33,730 bases of DNA, from positions 1-33,730 of the forward strand of contig CAZOOR010000025.1 in NCBI GenBank assembly GCA_964581505.1, given 5' to 3'. A model generated the notes under the pieces. The model searched no databases and was not told the origin of the DNA. It saw nothing but the letters and a program-made list of their open reading frames with translations. Of this stretch, positions 1 to 7,650 are shown piece after piece. The DNA comes from CAZOOR01 sp964581505. GTDB taxonomy: Bacteria; Bacteroidota; Ignavibacteria; Kapaibacteriales; UBA2268. Every line of letters begins with the position of its first letter. Positions within the stretch are counted from its first letter, which is position 1. The position numbers and the translations under genes were made by a program.

Positions 1-55
1 CGGATTGAGCCGGCAGGAATGCCACTATTAGTATTATAATTATTATGCTTTTCAT
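1..55 (-). CDS. Start of an exported protein, truncated by the window edge
   Basis: An ATG on the minus strand at 55-53 opens a frame that stays open for 18 codons to the window edge. The peptide starts MKSIIIIILIVAFLPAQS: one Lys, a run of Ile/Leu/Val and a small-residue end, as in a Sec signal peptide with cleavage near Ala-Gln. This is seen in the sequence; the mature protein lies outside the window, so no function can be given. No Shine-Dalgarno sequence precedes the ATG, which is common in Bacteroidota. The perfect hairpin at 71-99 sits 16 nt upstream, in the probable leader or in the gap after the aminopeptidase gene. Confidence 0.55.
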   Translation of the reverse strand, partial: MKSIIIIILIVAFLPAQS

Positions 56-70
56 AGTATATAAATATTA

Positions 71-99
71 AAGTGTAGAGGCAAAATGCCTCTACACTT
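71..99. other. Perfect 12-bp inverted repeat (hairpin) upstream of the partial exported gene
   Basis: Arms 71-82 and 88-99 are exactly complementary (12 bp) with a 5-nt loop. Neither strand has a convincing T-run after it, so it is a poor intrinsic terminator. On the minus strand it would form in the leader about 16 nt before the ATG at 55, where it could affect translation or mRNA stability. Structure is seen; role is inference. Confidence 0.5.
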
Positions 100-196
100 A
101 TGAGCGATTTTGATTAATTACTATTTTATTATTTGTATGATTTTTACACGTTTCGGGATTCCGTTAAGTTTCAACGAAAGTATGGCTTATAATAAT

Positions 197-226
197 AAAG
201 AGGCTGTTCATTTTGACAGCCTCTTT
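197..226 (-). terminator. Terminator after the aminopeptidase gene
   Basis: Arms 197-207 and 216-226 are complementary over 11 bp (core GAGGCTGT/ACAGCCTC) around an 8-nt loop. It lies 27 nt past the stop of the minus-strand peptidase gene, and the minus-strand arm continues into a T-rich stretch. It may also work weakly in the other direction (TCTTTTGTT on the plus strand). Confidence 0.7.
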
Positions 227-253
227 TGTTATAACAATTATTTAATGGATAGA

Positions 254-1558
254 TTAAATAATAGGTAATTCTTCGGGTGCTTTTGTTAGATAGCGGGCGC
301 CCTCCCGTGTAACGAATATATCATCTTCTACACGCATACCGAATTTACCCGGAATATAGACACCCGGCTCAATTGCCAGTACTATATCTTCGGGAATAAT
401 CTGTCCTTCGTATAGGAAATTAATTATCGGGGATTCGTGGACGACAAGCCCAACACCATGACCCAGTGAATGCTTGAAATAATCGCCATAGCCTGCTTTT
501 TTAATTATATCCCTTGCAACCAAATCAAGATGAATGCCATTCATCAGCGGGTGAACTTCCTTGATTGCAGAATCTTTTGCATTAACCAAAAGCTTGTAAA
601 CCTCTTTTTGCTCTTTTGTTGCTTTGCCTACTGCCACTGTCCGAGTAATATCGCTTACAAAACCATTATACGTACAGCCAAAGTCCATAATAATCACATC
701 ACCAACTTTGATTTTCTTATCGGTCGGAGTGCCATGAACAATTGCACCGCGGGCGCCGCTGGCAACGATAATATCAAACGGGTCTTTTTCGGAGCCGAGT
801 TTTCTTGAAATATAGGCAATTTCATTAGCAATTTCTTTTTCCGTAACACCGGGCTTGATATGTCTTAAAACTTTCTTGTAAGTAGCCTCGGCAAGTCTGC
901 ATGCTTCTTCGATATTTGCAAGCTCTTCCGGTGCTTTTGGCATTGTATATCTTTCGACTTCCTTGTCGTCCGCAGGTTTGAATTTAAGCGGACGAATTTT
1001 ATTTCTTGTAGCTACCGCTTCCGAGTAGCCTACTCTATCGCCTTCAAATGCCAACATCTTAATATCTTTTAAGACTTTTTTGTCCATACAATATTTCCAG
1101 ACATCACGGGTGATAAATGTTTTTAATCCTGGAAGCGGATATAGTTCGGTTTTAATTTGCTCTTCGTATCTGTCATCTGTGAAGAAGAAAATCTCTTCTT
1201 TGAAGATAATCAGCGTAGCATTAGAACCGGAGAAGTTGGTCAAATAGCAAATGTTAGGTAAATAATTTACTACCAAACCGTCTGTTTTCATCTCTTGAAA
1301 TCTAAATCTGATTTGTTCCAGTCTTGTATTAATTAAATCGGGATATGCACCCTGCTTAATTGTTACAGTTTTTTCTTTTATTTGCTTCTTGCCTGTATCT
1401 TTCTTGGCGGCAGTTTTTTTAGTAGCAGTTTTCTTTACCGCCGGTTTTTTTGGAGCCGCTTTTTTAGTAGCAGTTTTCTTTGCCGCTGATTTTTTGGGAG
1501 CCGCTTTTTTAGTTGCAGTTTTCTTTGCGCCTGTCTTTTTTGTTTTTGTTTTTGCCAT
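254..1558 (-). CDS. pepP: M24-family Xaa-Pro aminopeptidase with a histone-H1-like N-terminal tail
   Basis: A cytosolic metallo-aminopeptidase expected to remove N-terminal residues preceding proline. The creatinase-like N-terminal domain spans roughly residues 73-200 and the pita-bread catalytic domain about 205-434. All five metal ligands of the M24 family are visible: D292 (MDFG), D303 (SDITRT), H367 (SLGHG), E397 (AIEPG) and E411 (RVEDD). The odd part is residues 2-63, almost only Lys, Ala, Thr and Pro, with three 15-residue repeats of the type AKKTATKKAAPKK; normal PepP-like enzymes lack this. The ATG at 1558 has a GGAA about 8 nt upstream and the frame is continuous, so the tail appears to be translated. 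A start inside the catalytic part would need a non-ATG codon near residue 65. It lies 29 nt after guaB on the same strand, so the two probably share a transcript. The gene symbol is approximate; the family assignment is firm. Confidence 0.9.
   Translation of the reverse strand: MAKTKTKKTGAKKTATKKAAPKKSAAKKTATKKAAPKKPAVKKTATKKTAAKKDTGKKQIKEKTVTIKQGAYPDLINTRLEQIRFRFQEMKTDGLVVNYLPNICYLTNFSGSNATLIIFKEEIFFFTDDRYEEQIKTELYPLPGLKTFITRDVWKYCMDKKVLKDIKMLAFEGDRVGYSEAVATRNKIRPLKFKPADDKEVERYTMPKAPEELANIEEACRLAEATYKKVLRHIKPGVTEKEIANEIAYISRKLGSEKDPFDIIVASGARGAIVHGTPTDKKIKVGDVIIMDFGCTYNGFVSDITRTVAVGKATKEQKEVYKLLVNAKDSAIKEVHPLMNGIHLDLVARDIIKKAGYGDYFKHSLGHGVGLVVHESPIINFLYEGQIIPEDIVLAIEPGVYIPGKFGMRVEDDIFVTREGARYLTKAPEELPII
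1394..1528 (-). repeat. Three 45-bp tandem coding repeats (Lys/Ala-rich tail)
   Basis: Residues 11-25, 26-40 and 41-55 of the aminopeptidase repeat with a 15-residue period. The first two units differ only around the Ser/Pro position and the third is more diverged (VKKTATKKTAAKKD). The DNA repeats as 45-bp units, so copy number could change by slippage or recombination. The peptide resembles the C-terminal tails of histone H1-like and bacterial HU-extension proteins. Confidence 0.8.
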
Positions 1559-1587
1559 AGTTATTCCGATATAAATTATTTCAACAT

Positions 1588-3060
1588 TTATTGAACAAAA
1601 TAGTTTGGTGATTCTTGTGTTACCTTGACATCATGCGGGTGCGATTCTCTCAAACCCGCCGAAGTAATCTTAACAAATTTCGCTTTTTGTTTCATTTCTG
1701 TTATGTTCCTTGCACCGCAATAACCAAAGGCGGCACGTAAGCCACCCGCCATTTGATATAATGTATCTCCGATTTTTCCTTTATACGGCACTCTGCCTTC
1801 AATGCCTTCCGGTACAAGTTTAGAAATCTCCTCCTCTACATCTTGGAAATATCTATCTGCTGAACCCTGCTGCATAGCTCCGAGCGAACCCATTCCTCTA
1901 TATATTTTGTATGCACGTCCTTCGTATAGTACTTTTTCGCCAGGGCTTTCCTCGTGTCCGGCAAGGAGTCCGCCAATCATAACTGAGTCGGCACCTGCGG
2001 CAATTGCTTTTGCTACATCGCCCGACTGCTTAATACCACCGTCTGCAATAATCGGAACACCGTGTTTCTTAGCTACCTGTGCTACACTATATACTGCTGT
2101 TAATTGCGGTACACCAACGCCGGCAATTATTCGGGTTGTACATATTGAACCTGGTCCAATTCCAATTTTCAATCCGTCCGCACCTGCTTCAATCAATAGT
2201 TCAGCGGCTTCGGCAGTAGCAATATTACCTGTAATTACCTGCAAATCTGGGAATGCCGCTTTGACAGCCTTCAATTGGTCGATTACTCCCTTGGTATGCC
2301 CATGAGCAGTATCAATAAATACAGCATCAACACCTGCTTCAATCAAAGCATTCACCCTTTCAATAGTATCATTACTGACACCAACGGCGGCACCAACACG
2401 CAAACGCCCCATATCGTCTTTAGACGCATTCGGGTGTTGCTTCTTTTTCTGAATATCTTTGAATGTTATTAGTCCTTTAATCACATTGTGAACATCAACA
2501 ACCGGCAATTTTTCTATTCTGTTTGTTTGTAAAATCTTTTCCGCATCTTCAAGAGTTGTACCAATCGGAGCGGTAATTAGATTTTCATTGGTCATATATT
2601 GGGAAATCAAATCTTCGGGATTGGGGTCAAATCGTAAATCTCTATTAGTGATAATACCGATTAATTTTTCGCTCTTATCAATAACCGGAATACCCGAAAT
2701 ATGAAATTTAGCCATTAATCGCAAAGCATCTTTTACCTTTTTGTCTGATGTAAGTGTAAACGGGTCTTGTATCATTCCGCTTTCCGAACGCTTAACCATA
2801 TCGACTTGGTCTGCTTGTTCGCCTATTGTCATATTCTTGTGAATAACGCCAATACCGCCTTCGCGGGCAATTGCAATTGCCATCGGAGCTTCTGTAACGG
2901 TATCCATTGCGGCACTGATTATCGGCAAATTCAATTTAATTGATTTGGTTAATAATGTCTTTAACGTAGTTTCGCGGGGCATAACCTCCGAGTAGCTCGG
3001 GACAATAAGAACATCATCATAAGTTATGGCTTCTGTTATTATCTTTTCTTTTATCATCAC
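1588..3060 (-). CDS. guaB: IMP dehydrogenase
   Basis: Oxidises IMP to XMP with NAD+, the committed step of GMP synthesis, in the cytosol. The 490-residue length is typical. A TIM-barrel core is interrupted by a tandem CBS (Bateman) domain at about residues 95-205, which in this family binds ATP/GTP. Catalytic C307 sits in the loop GPGSICTTR, the phosphate-binding stretch GGLLAG is near 363-368, and the mobile flap Arg-Tyr pair is R403-Y404 (ADRYF). Two consecutive ATGs open the frame; the first is used here, the second would remove one residue. No clear Shine-Dalgarno sequence is seen. It is the first gene of a minus-strand pair with the aminopeptidase 29 nt downstream and is divergent from a glycosyltransferase gene about 200 nt away. 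Confidence 0.97.
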   Translation of the reverse strand: MMIKEKIITEAITYDDVLIVPSYSEVMPRETTLKTLLTKSIKLNLPIISAAMDTVTEAPMAIAIAREGGIGVIHKNMTIGEQADQVDMVKRSESGMIQDPFTLTSDKKVKDALRLMAKFHISGIPVIDKSEKLIGIITNRDLRFDPNPEDLISQYMTNENLITAPIGTTLEDAEKILQTNRIEKLPVVDVHNVIKGLITFKDIQKKKQHPNASKDDMGRLRVGAAVGVSNDTIERVNALIEAGVDAVFIDTAHGHTKGVIDQLKAVKAAFPDLQVITGNIATAEAAELLIEAGADGLKIGIGPGSICTTRIIAGVGVPQLTAVYSVAQVAKKHGVPIIADGGIKQSGDVAKAIAAGADSVMIGGLLAGHEESPGEKVLYEGRAYKIYRGMGSLGAMQQGSADRYFQDVEEEISKLVPEGIEGRVPYKGKIGDTLYQMAGGLRAAFGYCGARNITEMKQKAKFVKITSAGLRESHPHDVKVTQESPNYFVQ

Positions 3061-3143
3061 TATATTTATTATTTTTTCAAGAACTTATCTAAATTGTTTA
3101 CTTTTGGCTGTCGGATACTTTATCCTTGCCGGCAACGATTTTC

Positions 3144-3175
3144 TAATTTTGTATAGAATTAAAGTTACAAAATTA
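3144..3175. promoter_or_regulatory. Two opposed TAATTTTG (-7-like) elements between guaB and the glycosyltransferase
   Basis: In the 202-nt divergent gap the octamer TAATTTTG occurs at 3144-3151 on the plus strand and its complement at 3168-3175, matching the Bacteroidota -7 consensus TAnnTTTG in both directions. They would give leaders of roughly 100 nt for both genes. I see no good -33 TTG at the usual 19-21 nt spacing, so this is a candidate only. Confidence 0.3.
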
Positions 3176-3262
3176 CAATTTTTTTTCTAATTATTTATTT
3201 ATTAATTTAATTAGTTAAAGTTCAAGCAATAATTATTAATTAATTTTATAGAAAACAATATT

Positions 3263-4396
3263 ATGAATATAGCCTATTTATCAACTTTTTATCCGTACAG
3301 GGGTGGTATTGCTCAGTTCAATGCTAAATTATTCCGCGAATTCGAGAAAGAGCATAATATTAAGGCATGGACATTCAAACGGCAATATCCCGATATTCTT
3401 TTCCCGGGTAGCAGTCAATATGTAGGCGAAAATGATTCCGCCGATAAAATTAATGCAGAACGTGTATTGGATACAATTAATCCGATTACTTATTGGTCAG
3501 CCGCCGTAAAAATTAAAAAGACAAAGCCGGATATTATGCTCACAAAATTTTGGCTTCCGTTTTTTGGTAGCAGTCTCGGGCAAATTGCAAGAATGCTAAA
3601 AAATAAGGGCGTTACAAATATCAGTATTCTCGACAATGTAAAGCCTCATGAGAAACGCCCCGGGGACGATTGGTTGATTAATTTTTTCCTAAAACATAAT
3701 CACGGGTTTATTACGATGAGCGAGCAGGTGCGCGATGATTTACTCGAATATAAGCCCGATGCGAAATTCAAACTTGTTCGCCACCCGCTCTACGACCAGT
3801 TCCCGAAGCGGATTGATAGAACAGAAGCCTGCGATAGACTTAATATATCCCCTGACCGTAAGGTTATTTTATTCTTTGGATTTATTCGTAAGTACAAAGG
3901 TTTGGACATACTGCTCGAAGCAATGGAAACCCTACCGGACGATTATGTGCTACTTATTGCCGGTGAATCATACGGTAGTTTCGACTATTATATGGATTTA
4001 ATCAAACGAAAAAATTTATATTCAAAAGTAAAAATGTTTGTACGATATATTGAGGATAGCGAAGTTACGAATTTCTTTTCTGCCGCCGATGTTTGCGTAC
4101 TACCATACAAATCAGCCACACAAAGCGGCATTGTCGGTATTTCATATTATTATGGTTTGCCTATCATTGCAACTGATGTGGGTGGACTAAAAGAAATGAT
4201 TGTGCCATTTGGTACGGGAATGATGGTCGATAAACCTGCACAGCATTTGCTCTCTGCCGCTATTGCCGATTATTTCAATATGCAACTAAGGGATATTTAC
4301 GAGAAACGAATTGATGATTATAAAAAAATTGCAAATTGGGAAGTGCTTGCAAATAATATTATTGACTTCTATGAGGAACTGAAAAGCAATAAATAG
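3263..4396 (+). CDS. Family-4 (GT-B fold) glycosyltransferase
   Basis: A retaining glycosyltransferase of the GT4/GT1 superfamily that probably transfers an activated sugar onto a surface glycan or lipid precursor at the inner face of the membrane. The N-terminal Rossmann half starts with YPYRGGIAQFN (residues 11-21), with the usual glycine-rich acceptor-side loop. The C-terminal half begins near residue 195 (VILFFGFIRKYKGLDILLEA) and ends with the donor-site segment GLPIIATDVGGLKE near 300-313. In the canonical E-x7-E donor motif, the expected acidic positions lie in LPYKSATQSGIVGISYYYGLP, without glutamates; I recall this as a recurrent variant in Bacteroidota glycosyltransferases rather than a dead enzyme. 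The length of 377 aa is normal. The donor sugar and acceptor cannot be told. No Shine-Dalgarno sequence precedes the ATG. It stands alone, 151 nt ahead of purK. Confidence 0.85.
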   Translation: MNIAYLSTFYPYRGGIAQFNAKLFREFEKEHNIKAWTFKRQYPDILFPGSSQYVGENDSADKINAERVLDTINPITYWSAAVKIKKTKPDIMLTKFWLPFFGSSLGQIARMLKNKGVTNISILDNVKPHEKRPGDDWLINFFLKHNHGFITMSEQVRDDLLEYKPDAKFKLVRHPLYDQFPKRIDRTEACDRLNISPDRKVILFFGFIRKYKGLDILLEAMETLPDDYVLLIAGESYGSFDYYMDLIKRKNLYSKVKMFVRYIEDSEVTNFFSAADVCVLPYKSATQSGIVGISYYYGLPIIATDVGGLKEMIVPFGTGMMVDKPAQHLLSAAIADYFNMQLRDIYEKRIDDYKKIANWEVLANNIIDFYEELKSNK

Positions 4397-4547
4397 AAAG
4401 AATCTTGAAATATATATTTGTTACCAAGATTAATCTATACAAGTGGTATTAATACTATATCAATCAAATAATCAATAAAATTGCTCCCAACCTGATTTAT
4501 GTAAAAAATTGTTAAATTGCATTTTTTTCAGAATATAAAGTGTGATA

Positions 4548-5708
4548 ATGTTAGAATCTGCAAATAATTCCGAACAAGCAATGACGTTTGGCATACTCGG
4601 TGGCGGACAACTTGCCAAAATGCTTGCACAAGCCGCTTACAGAATGGGGCTTAATATAGCAATCATTGAAAACGGTAGCAACTCGCCCGCCGGTGATATG
4701 ACAAAGCTTGATTTTACGAATGGTTGGTTTGATGACAGCGAACTAATGAAGTTTGCAGATGCCTCAGATATTGTAACATTAGAAAATGAATTTATCAGTC
4801 CCGATATTCTTGATAAAGTTAATGCAAAAAAAACAGTCCGCCCATCACCTGATACAATGCGTTTAGTGCAGGATAAATACATTCAAAAGCAAACATTCCG
4901 CAATGCCGATATTCCTGTTCCGCAATTTGAGCAAATCAATTCGCTTGATGATATGAAACGCTTCGGCAAGGAAAATGCCTATCCGTTTATGATTAAAACG
5001 AGGACACTGGGATATGACGGTTACGGTAATTATACAGTCGAAAATGAAAACGATTGTCAAAATGCTTGGGATAAATTCAATTCCGGTGATACATTTCGCC
5101 CTCTGATGGCAGAAAAATTTATTGATTTTGCTAAGGAACTTGCGGTTATGATTGTCAGAAGTTCCGATGATATTAAGGCTTATCCCTGTGTGGAAACCAT
5201 TCAGAAAAATCATATTTGCCACGAGGTAATTGCACCTGCCGAGATTGATAAATCAATTCAAGAAGAAGCAAGACAAATTGCTATGAAATGTGTTGAAGCG
5301 ATTGACGGGATTGGTGTGTTTGGCATAGAACTATTTCTAACTAAGGACAATAAAATACTCGTCAATGAAATTGCACCCCGCCCTCACAATACGGGACATT
5401 ACACAATTGAAGCTTGCTACACATCACAGTATGAAAATTGTATTCGTGCCGTCTGCGGTCTGCCGCTCGGTTCGACCGAAATGATAAGTCCTGCCGCTTG
5501 TATGATTAATTTACTTGGCGAAAGAACGGGAAGCGGCGTACCAACTGATGTTAGGCAAACTCTCGAAGTGGAGGGTGCATTTTTACATTTATATAATAAA
5601 AAACAATGCCGCATAGGTAGAAAAATGGGGCATATCACAGCACTTGGCAAGTCGCAAGCGGAAGCGTATGCACGAGCAAAAGAAGCCGCTGACCGTCTTA
5701 AATGGTAA
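4548..5708 (+). CDS. purK: N5-carboxyaminoimidazole ribonucleotide synthase (ATP-grasp)
   Basis: Converts aminoimidazole ribonucleotide, ATP and bicarbonate to N5-CAIR in purine synthesis. The N-terminal nucleotide-fold motif GILGGGQLAKML, central ATP-grasp segment (PFMIKTRTLGYDGYGNY, with the Lys and glycine-rich loop) and C-terminal metal-binding stretch NEIAPRPHNTGHYTIE are all present and typical of PurK. The frame can be read from a GTG at 4542, but the ATG two codons later (4548) is the more likely start. A third candidate at 4581 (MTFGILGGG) would match the usual PurK N-terminus best and give 375 aa; no Shine-Dalgarno sequence decides between them. No purE follows, so the partner mutase gene must be elsewhere. 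The gene ends 23 nt before a strong hairpin. Confidence 0.95.
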   Translation: MLESANNSEQAMTFGILGGGQLAKMLAQAAYRMGLNIAIIENGSNSPAGDMTKLDFTNGWFDDSELMKFADASDIVTLENEFISPDILDKVNAKKTVRPSPDTMRLVQDKYIQKQTFRNADIPVPQFEQINSLDDMKRFGKENAYPFMIKTRTLGYDGYGNYTVENENDCQNAWDKFNSGDTFRPLMAEKFIDFAKELAVMIVRSSDDIKAYPCVETIQKNHICHEVIAPAEIDKSIQEEARQIAMKCVEAIDGIGVFGIELFLTKDNKILVNEIAPRPHNTGHYTIEACYTSQYENCIRAVCGLPLGSTEMISPAACMINLLGERTGSGVPTDVRQTLEVEGAFLHLYNKKQCRIGRKMGHITALGKSQAEAYARAKEAADRLKW

Positions 5709-5731
5709 TAATAATTATAGCCGGAATATAC

Positions 5732-5759
5732 AAAACCGCACCCTTCAGGGTGCGGTTTT
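5732..5759. terminator. Strong bidirectional terminator between purK and the Glu-rich protein gene
   Basis: A perfect 12-bp stem (arms 5732-5743 and 5748-5759) with loop TTCA, A-run on the left and T-run on the right (TTTTATTTTTTATT). It separates two convergent genes, so it can serve both. The last 18 nt of the right half recur at 33589-33606 without the left arm. Confidence 0.9.
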
Positions 5760-5789
5760 ATTTTTTATTAAATATGCTTTTGAAAAGAA

Positions 5790-6440
5790 TTATTCGTTAA
5801 GCTTTTTGCAATTTCTTTCAATATTTTTCATCATTCTGGTTTCAAAAATACCGTTTGATTTCCAGAAATGAACCTCGTGTGTTACGAAATCCTCAAAGCC
5901 GCTGATTTTACCTTTCAGACGTACATATACGGAACCGTCATCATTTTCTTTTAGTTTGAATTTATACTCCATTCTACCGTTTAGCCAAATACCGCCCCTG
6001 ATGAAAGGCACTTCGTAGCTGTATTTTTTTAATGTGGCAAATGTAGTATCATCACCGGCGGAAAATACACAGTAATCAGATTTAATCGAACCCTTGTACA
6101 AACCTTCGTCAGTTTGCGAGTATTTTTCATAAGCTACCTGATAGCCTTTTTCTTGGAGCGAAAGCTTAATTGCTTCCCAAACAACCTCGAAAGGATAATC
6201 AAAAGTTTGTTCGTATTTTTCCTTATAATATTTTTCCACTGCCGATTTGGATAGTTCTCCTTCGTCCTGAATGTCGGCTTCAATCACTTCTTCCTCTTGG
6301 AGCTGTTCTTCCTTAGGTTGCTCCTCTTCCTGAATAAGTTCCTCTTCTTCTTGTATTATTTCTTCCTGTGCTAAGCCAATATTTGTATTGACAAAGAAAA
6401 GTGCGGCAAACACTAAAAGACCAATTGCAAATTTTTTCAT
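5790..6440 (-). CDS. Exported protein with a Glu-rich segment, function unknown
   Basis: I do not recognise the family. The start at 6440 (MKKFAIGLL) is preferred over an upstream ATG ten codons earlier because GGAGAA lies 8 nt before it. The 216-residue product begins with a signal peptide of about 25 residues ending GLAQ (no lipobox Cys), so it should be periplasmic or outer-membrane-facing. A low-complexity acidic segment follows (about residues 26-65, mostly Glu with Gln/Ile/Leu), then a compact domain that starts KYYKEKYEQTFDYPFEVVWEAI, has a segment with alternating polar and hydrophobic residues (GRMEYKFKLKENDDGSVYVRLKGKI) and ends in an amphipathic helix (RMMKNIERNCKKL). The fold resembles a small beta-rich START/SRPBCC-like or lipoprotein domain, but this is only an impression. 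It is transcribed toward purK and ends at the shared terminator. Confidence 0.75.
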   Translation of the reverse strand: MKKFAIGLLVFAALFFVNTNIGLAQEEIIQEEEELIQEEEQPKEEQLQEEEVIEADIQDEGELSKSAVEKYYKEKYEQTFDYPFEVVWEAIKLSLQEKGYQVAYEKYSQTDEGLYKGSIKSDYCVFSAGDDTTFATLKKYSYEVPFIRGGIWLNGRMEYKFKLKENDDGSVYVRLKGKISGFEDFVTHEVHFWKSNGIFETRMMKNIERNCKKLNE

Positions 6441-6471
6441 AACTTCTCCATAATTTTTGAGTATTCTCAAA

Positions 6472-6479
6472 CAAAAATA
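6472..6479 (-). promoter_or_regulatory. Candidate -7 promoter element (TATTTTTG)
   Basis: The minus-strand octamer TATTTTTG matches the Bacteroidota -7 box TAnnTTTG and lies 31 nt upstream of the start at 6440. The identical octamer occurs before the UDP-glucuronate decarboxylase and nifJ genes. No clear -33 TTG is seen. Confidence 0.4.
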
Positions 6480-6632
6480 TATAAAAATTTTATCAATAAT
6501 TCAATAAATTTTTTATTAAAATTCTAATCCTTACTAATATTACGTTTTGTTCGCTCAATATTATTACTATCTATATAAATTATTTAAAAAAATTCAAAAG
6601 ATAAACTAACAATAAATGGACGAAACAAGAAT

Positions 6633-7565
6633 CTATATTCTTCTTTTGAAATCACTAACTGTTTTGGCAAGCCCCTCTGCCCTATTGATTTTAGGTTCCC
6701 AGCTAAGAATATCCTTAGCCTTTGTAATATTCGGTTGCCTTACTTTCGGGTCATCTTGTGGTAATTCCTTGAATTCGATTTTACTATCGGAGCCAATAAT
6801 ATCAATAATTTCTTCCGCCAATTGTAGCATAGTCAATTCATCGGGATTGCCGATATTCACCGGCTCGGTCTCTGATGAAAGTAATAATCGGTAGATACCA
6901 TCAACAAGGTCATCTACATAGCAGACCGAACGTGTCTGGCTACCATCACCGAAGACAGGAACAGGTTTATTATTCAATGCTTGTGTAATGAATGCGGGAA
7001 TTGCCCTACCGTCATTTAGTCGCATACGCGGACCATAAGTATTGAAAATCCTAACAATACGAGTCTCCAAACCGTGATAGCGATAATAAGCCATAACGAT
7101 TGCTTCGGCAAATCGTTTTGCTTCGTCATATACGCCGCGAATGCCGATTGGATTCACATTGCCCCAATATTCTTCCGGCTGCGGATGTATTAAGGGGTCG
7201 CCGTAAACCTCGCTTGTACTTGCAAGTAAATAGCGGGCTTTCTTTTCCTTTGCAAGACCGAGCGTTTTGTGTGTTCCGAGCGAACCAACCTTTAATGTTT
7301 GTATAGGTAATTGCAAATAATCAATTGGCGAAGCAGGTGAAGCAAAATGCAAAATATAATCTAGCTCTTCGGCAATGTATGTATATTCCGTTACATCATG
7401 CTTGATAAACTTGAAATTCGGATTGCCGAGTAAGTGTGCAATATTATCAGTAGAACCTGTTACCAAGTTATCAATACAAATGACATTATCGCCCTCTGCA
7501 ATGAATCTATCACACAAATGCGAACCGAGAAAGCCGGCTCCGCCTGTTATTAATACTGTTGCCAT
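6633..7565 (-). CDS. UDP-glucuronate decarboxylase-like SDR enzyme (UDP-xylose synthase type)
   Basis: An extended short-chain dehydrogenase that acts on a nucleotide sugar in the cytosol; the best fit is UDP-glucuronate to UDP-xylose. The NAD-binding motif GGAGFLG is at residues 8-14, the catalytic triad T117/S118 (STSEVYGDP) with Y146 and K150 (GVYDEAKR), and the hallmark segment GPRMRLNDGRAIPAFI at about 178-193 is what separates UXS from dTDP-glucose dehydratases and UDP-glucose epimerases. Length 310 aa is typical for a soluble bacterial form. It provides xylose or a related sugar for surface polysaccharide and sits next to a GT-C-type membrane protein gene on the same strand. A TATTTTTG -7-like element lies 35 nt upstream. 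The substrate is inferred from motifs; a dTDP/UDP-sugar epimerase activity cannot be ruled out. Confidence 0.88.
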   Translation of the reverse strand: MATVLITGGAGFLGSHLCDRFIAEGDNVICIDNLVTGSTDNIAHLLGNPNFKFIKHDVTEYTYIAEELDYILHFASPASPIDYLQLPIQTLKVGSLGTHKTLGLAKEKKARYLLASTSEVYGDPLIHPQPEEYWGNVNPIGIRGVYDEAKRFAEAIVMAYYRYHGLETRIVRIFNTYGPRMRLNDGRAIPAFITQALNNKPVPVFGDGSQTRSVCYVDDLVDGIYRLLLSSETEPVNIGNPDELTMLQLAEEIIDIIGSDSKIEFKELPQDDPKVRQPNITKAKDILSWEPKINRAEGLAKTVSDFKRRI

Positions 7566-7599
7566 AATTTAATATCTTTCTTTAATTGTTTTCGACTTA

Positions 7600-7607
7600 C
7601 AAAAATA
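7600..7607 (-). promoter_or_regulatory. Candidate -7 promoter element (TATTTTTG)
   Basis: Minus-strand TATTTTTG about 35 nt upstream of the start at 7565, identical to the elements at 6472-6479 (-) and 17070-17077 (+). Confidence 0.4.
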
Positions 7608-7650
7608 GTAATAGTATATTTATAATCGTATAAAAAAAACTGGACAGCAT

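Noticed and set aside
121..174. 17-codon basic minus-strand frame (TTG start, KLNGIPKRVKIIQIIK) left of the aminopeptidase terminator
   Set aside because: Too short, no ribosome binding site, and a stop just upstream; it may be a leftover gene tail but cannot be supported.
1389..1574. Hydrophobic plus-strand open frame with AVFF-type repeats
   Set aside because: It is the antisense of the Lys/Ala-rich tail of the aminopeptidase; the repeat pattern follows from the sense strand.
1802..2305. 167-codon plus-strand open frame inside guaB
   Set aside because: Antisense shadow of a strongly conserved gene; Pro/Ser-rich composition comes from the reverse frame.
4401..4431. 7-bp inverted repeat AATCTTG/CAAGATT after the glycosyltransferase gene
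   Set aside because: A/T-rich weak stem with a 17-nt loop and no T-run; not convincing as a terminator.
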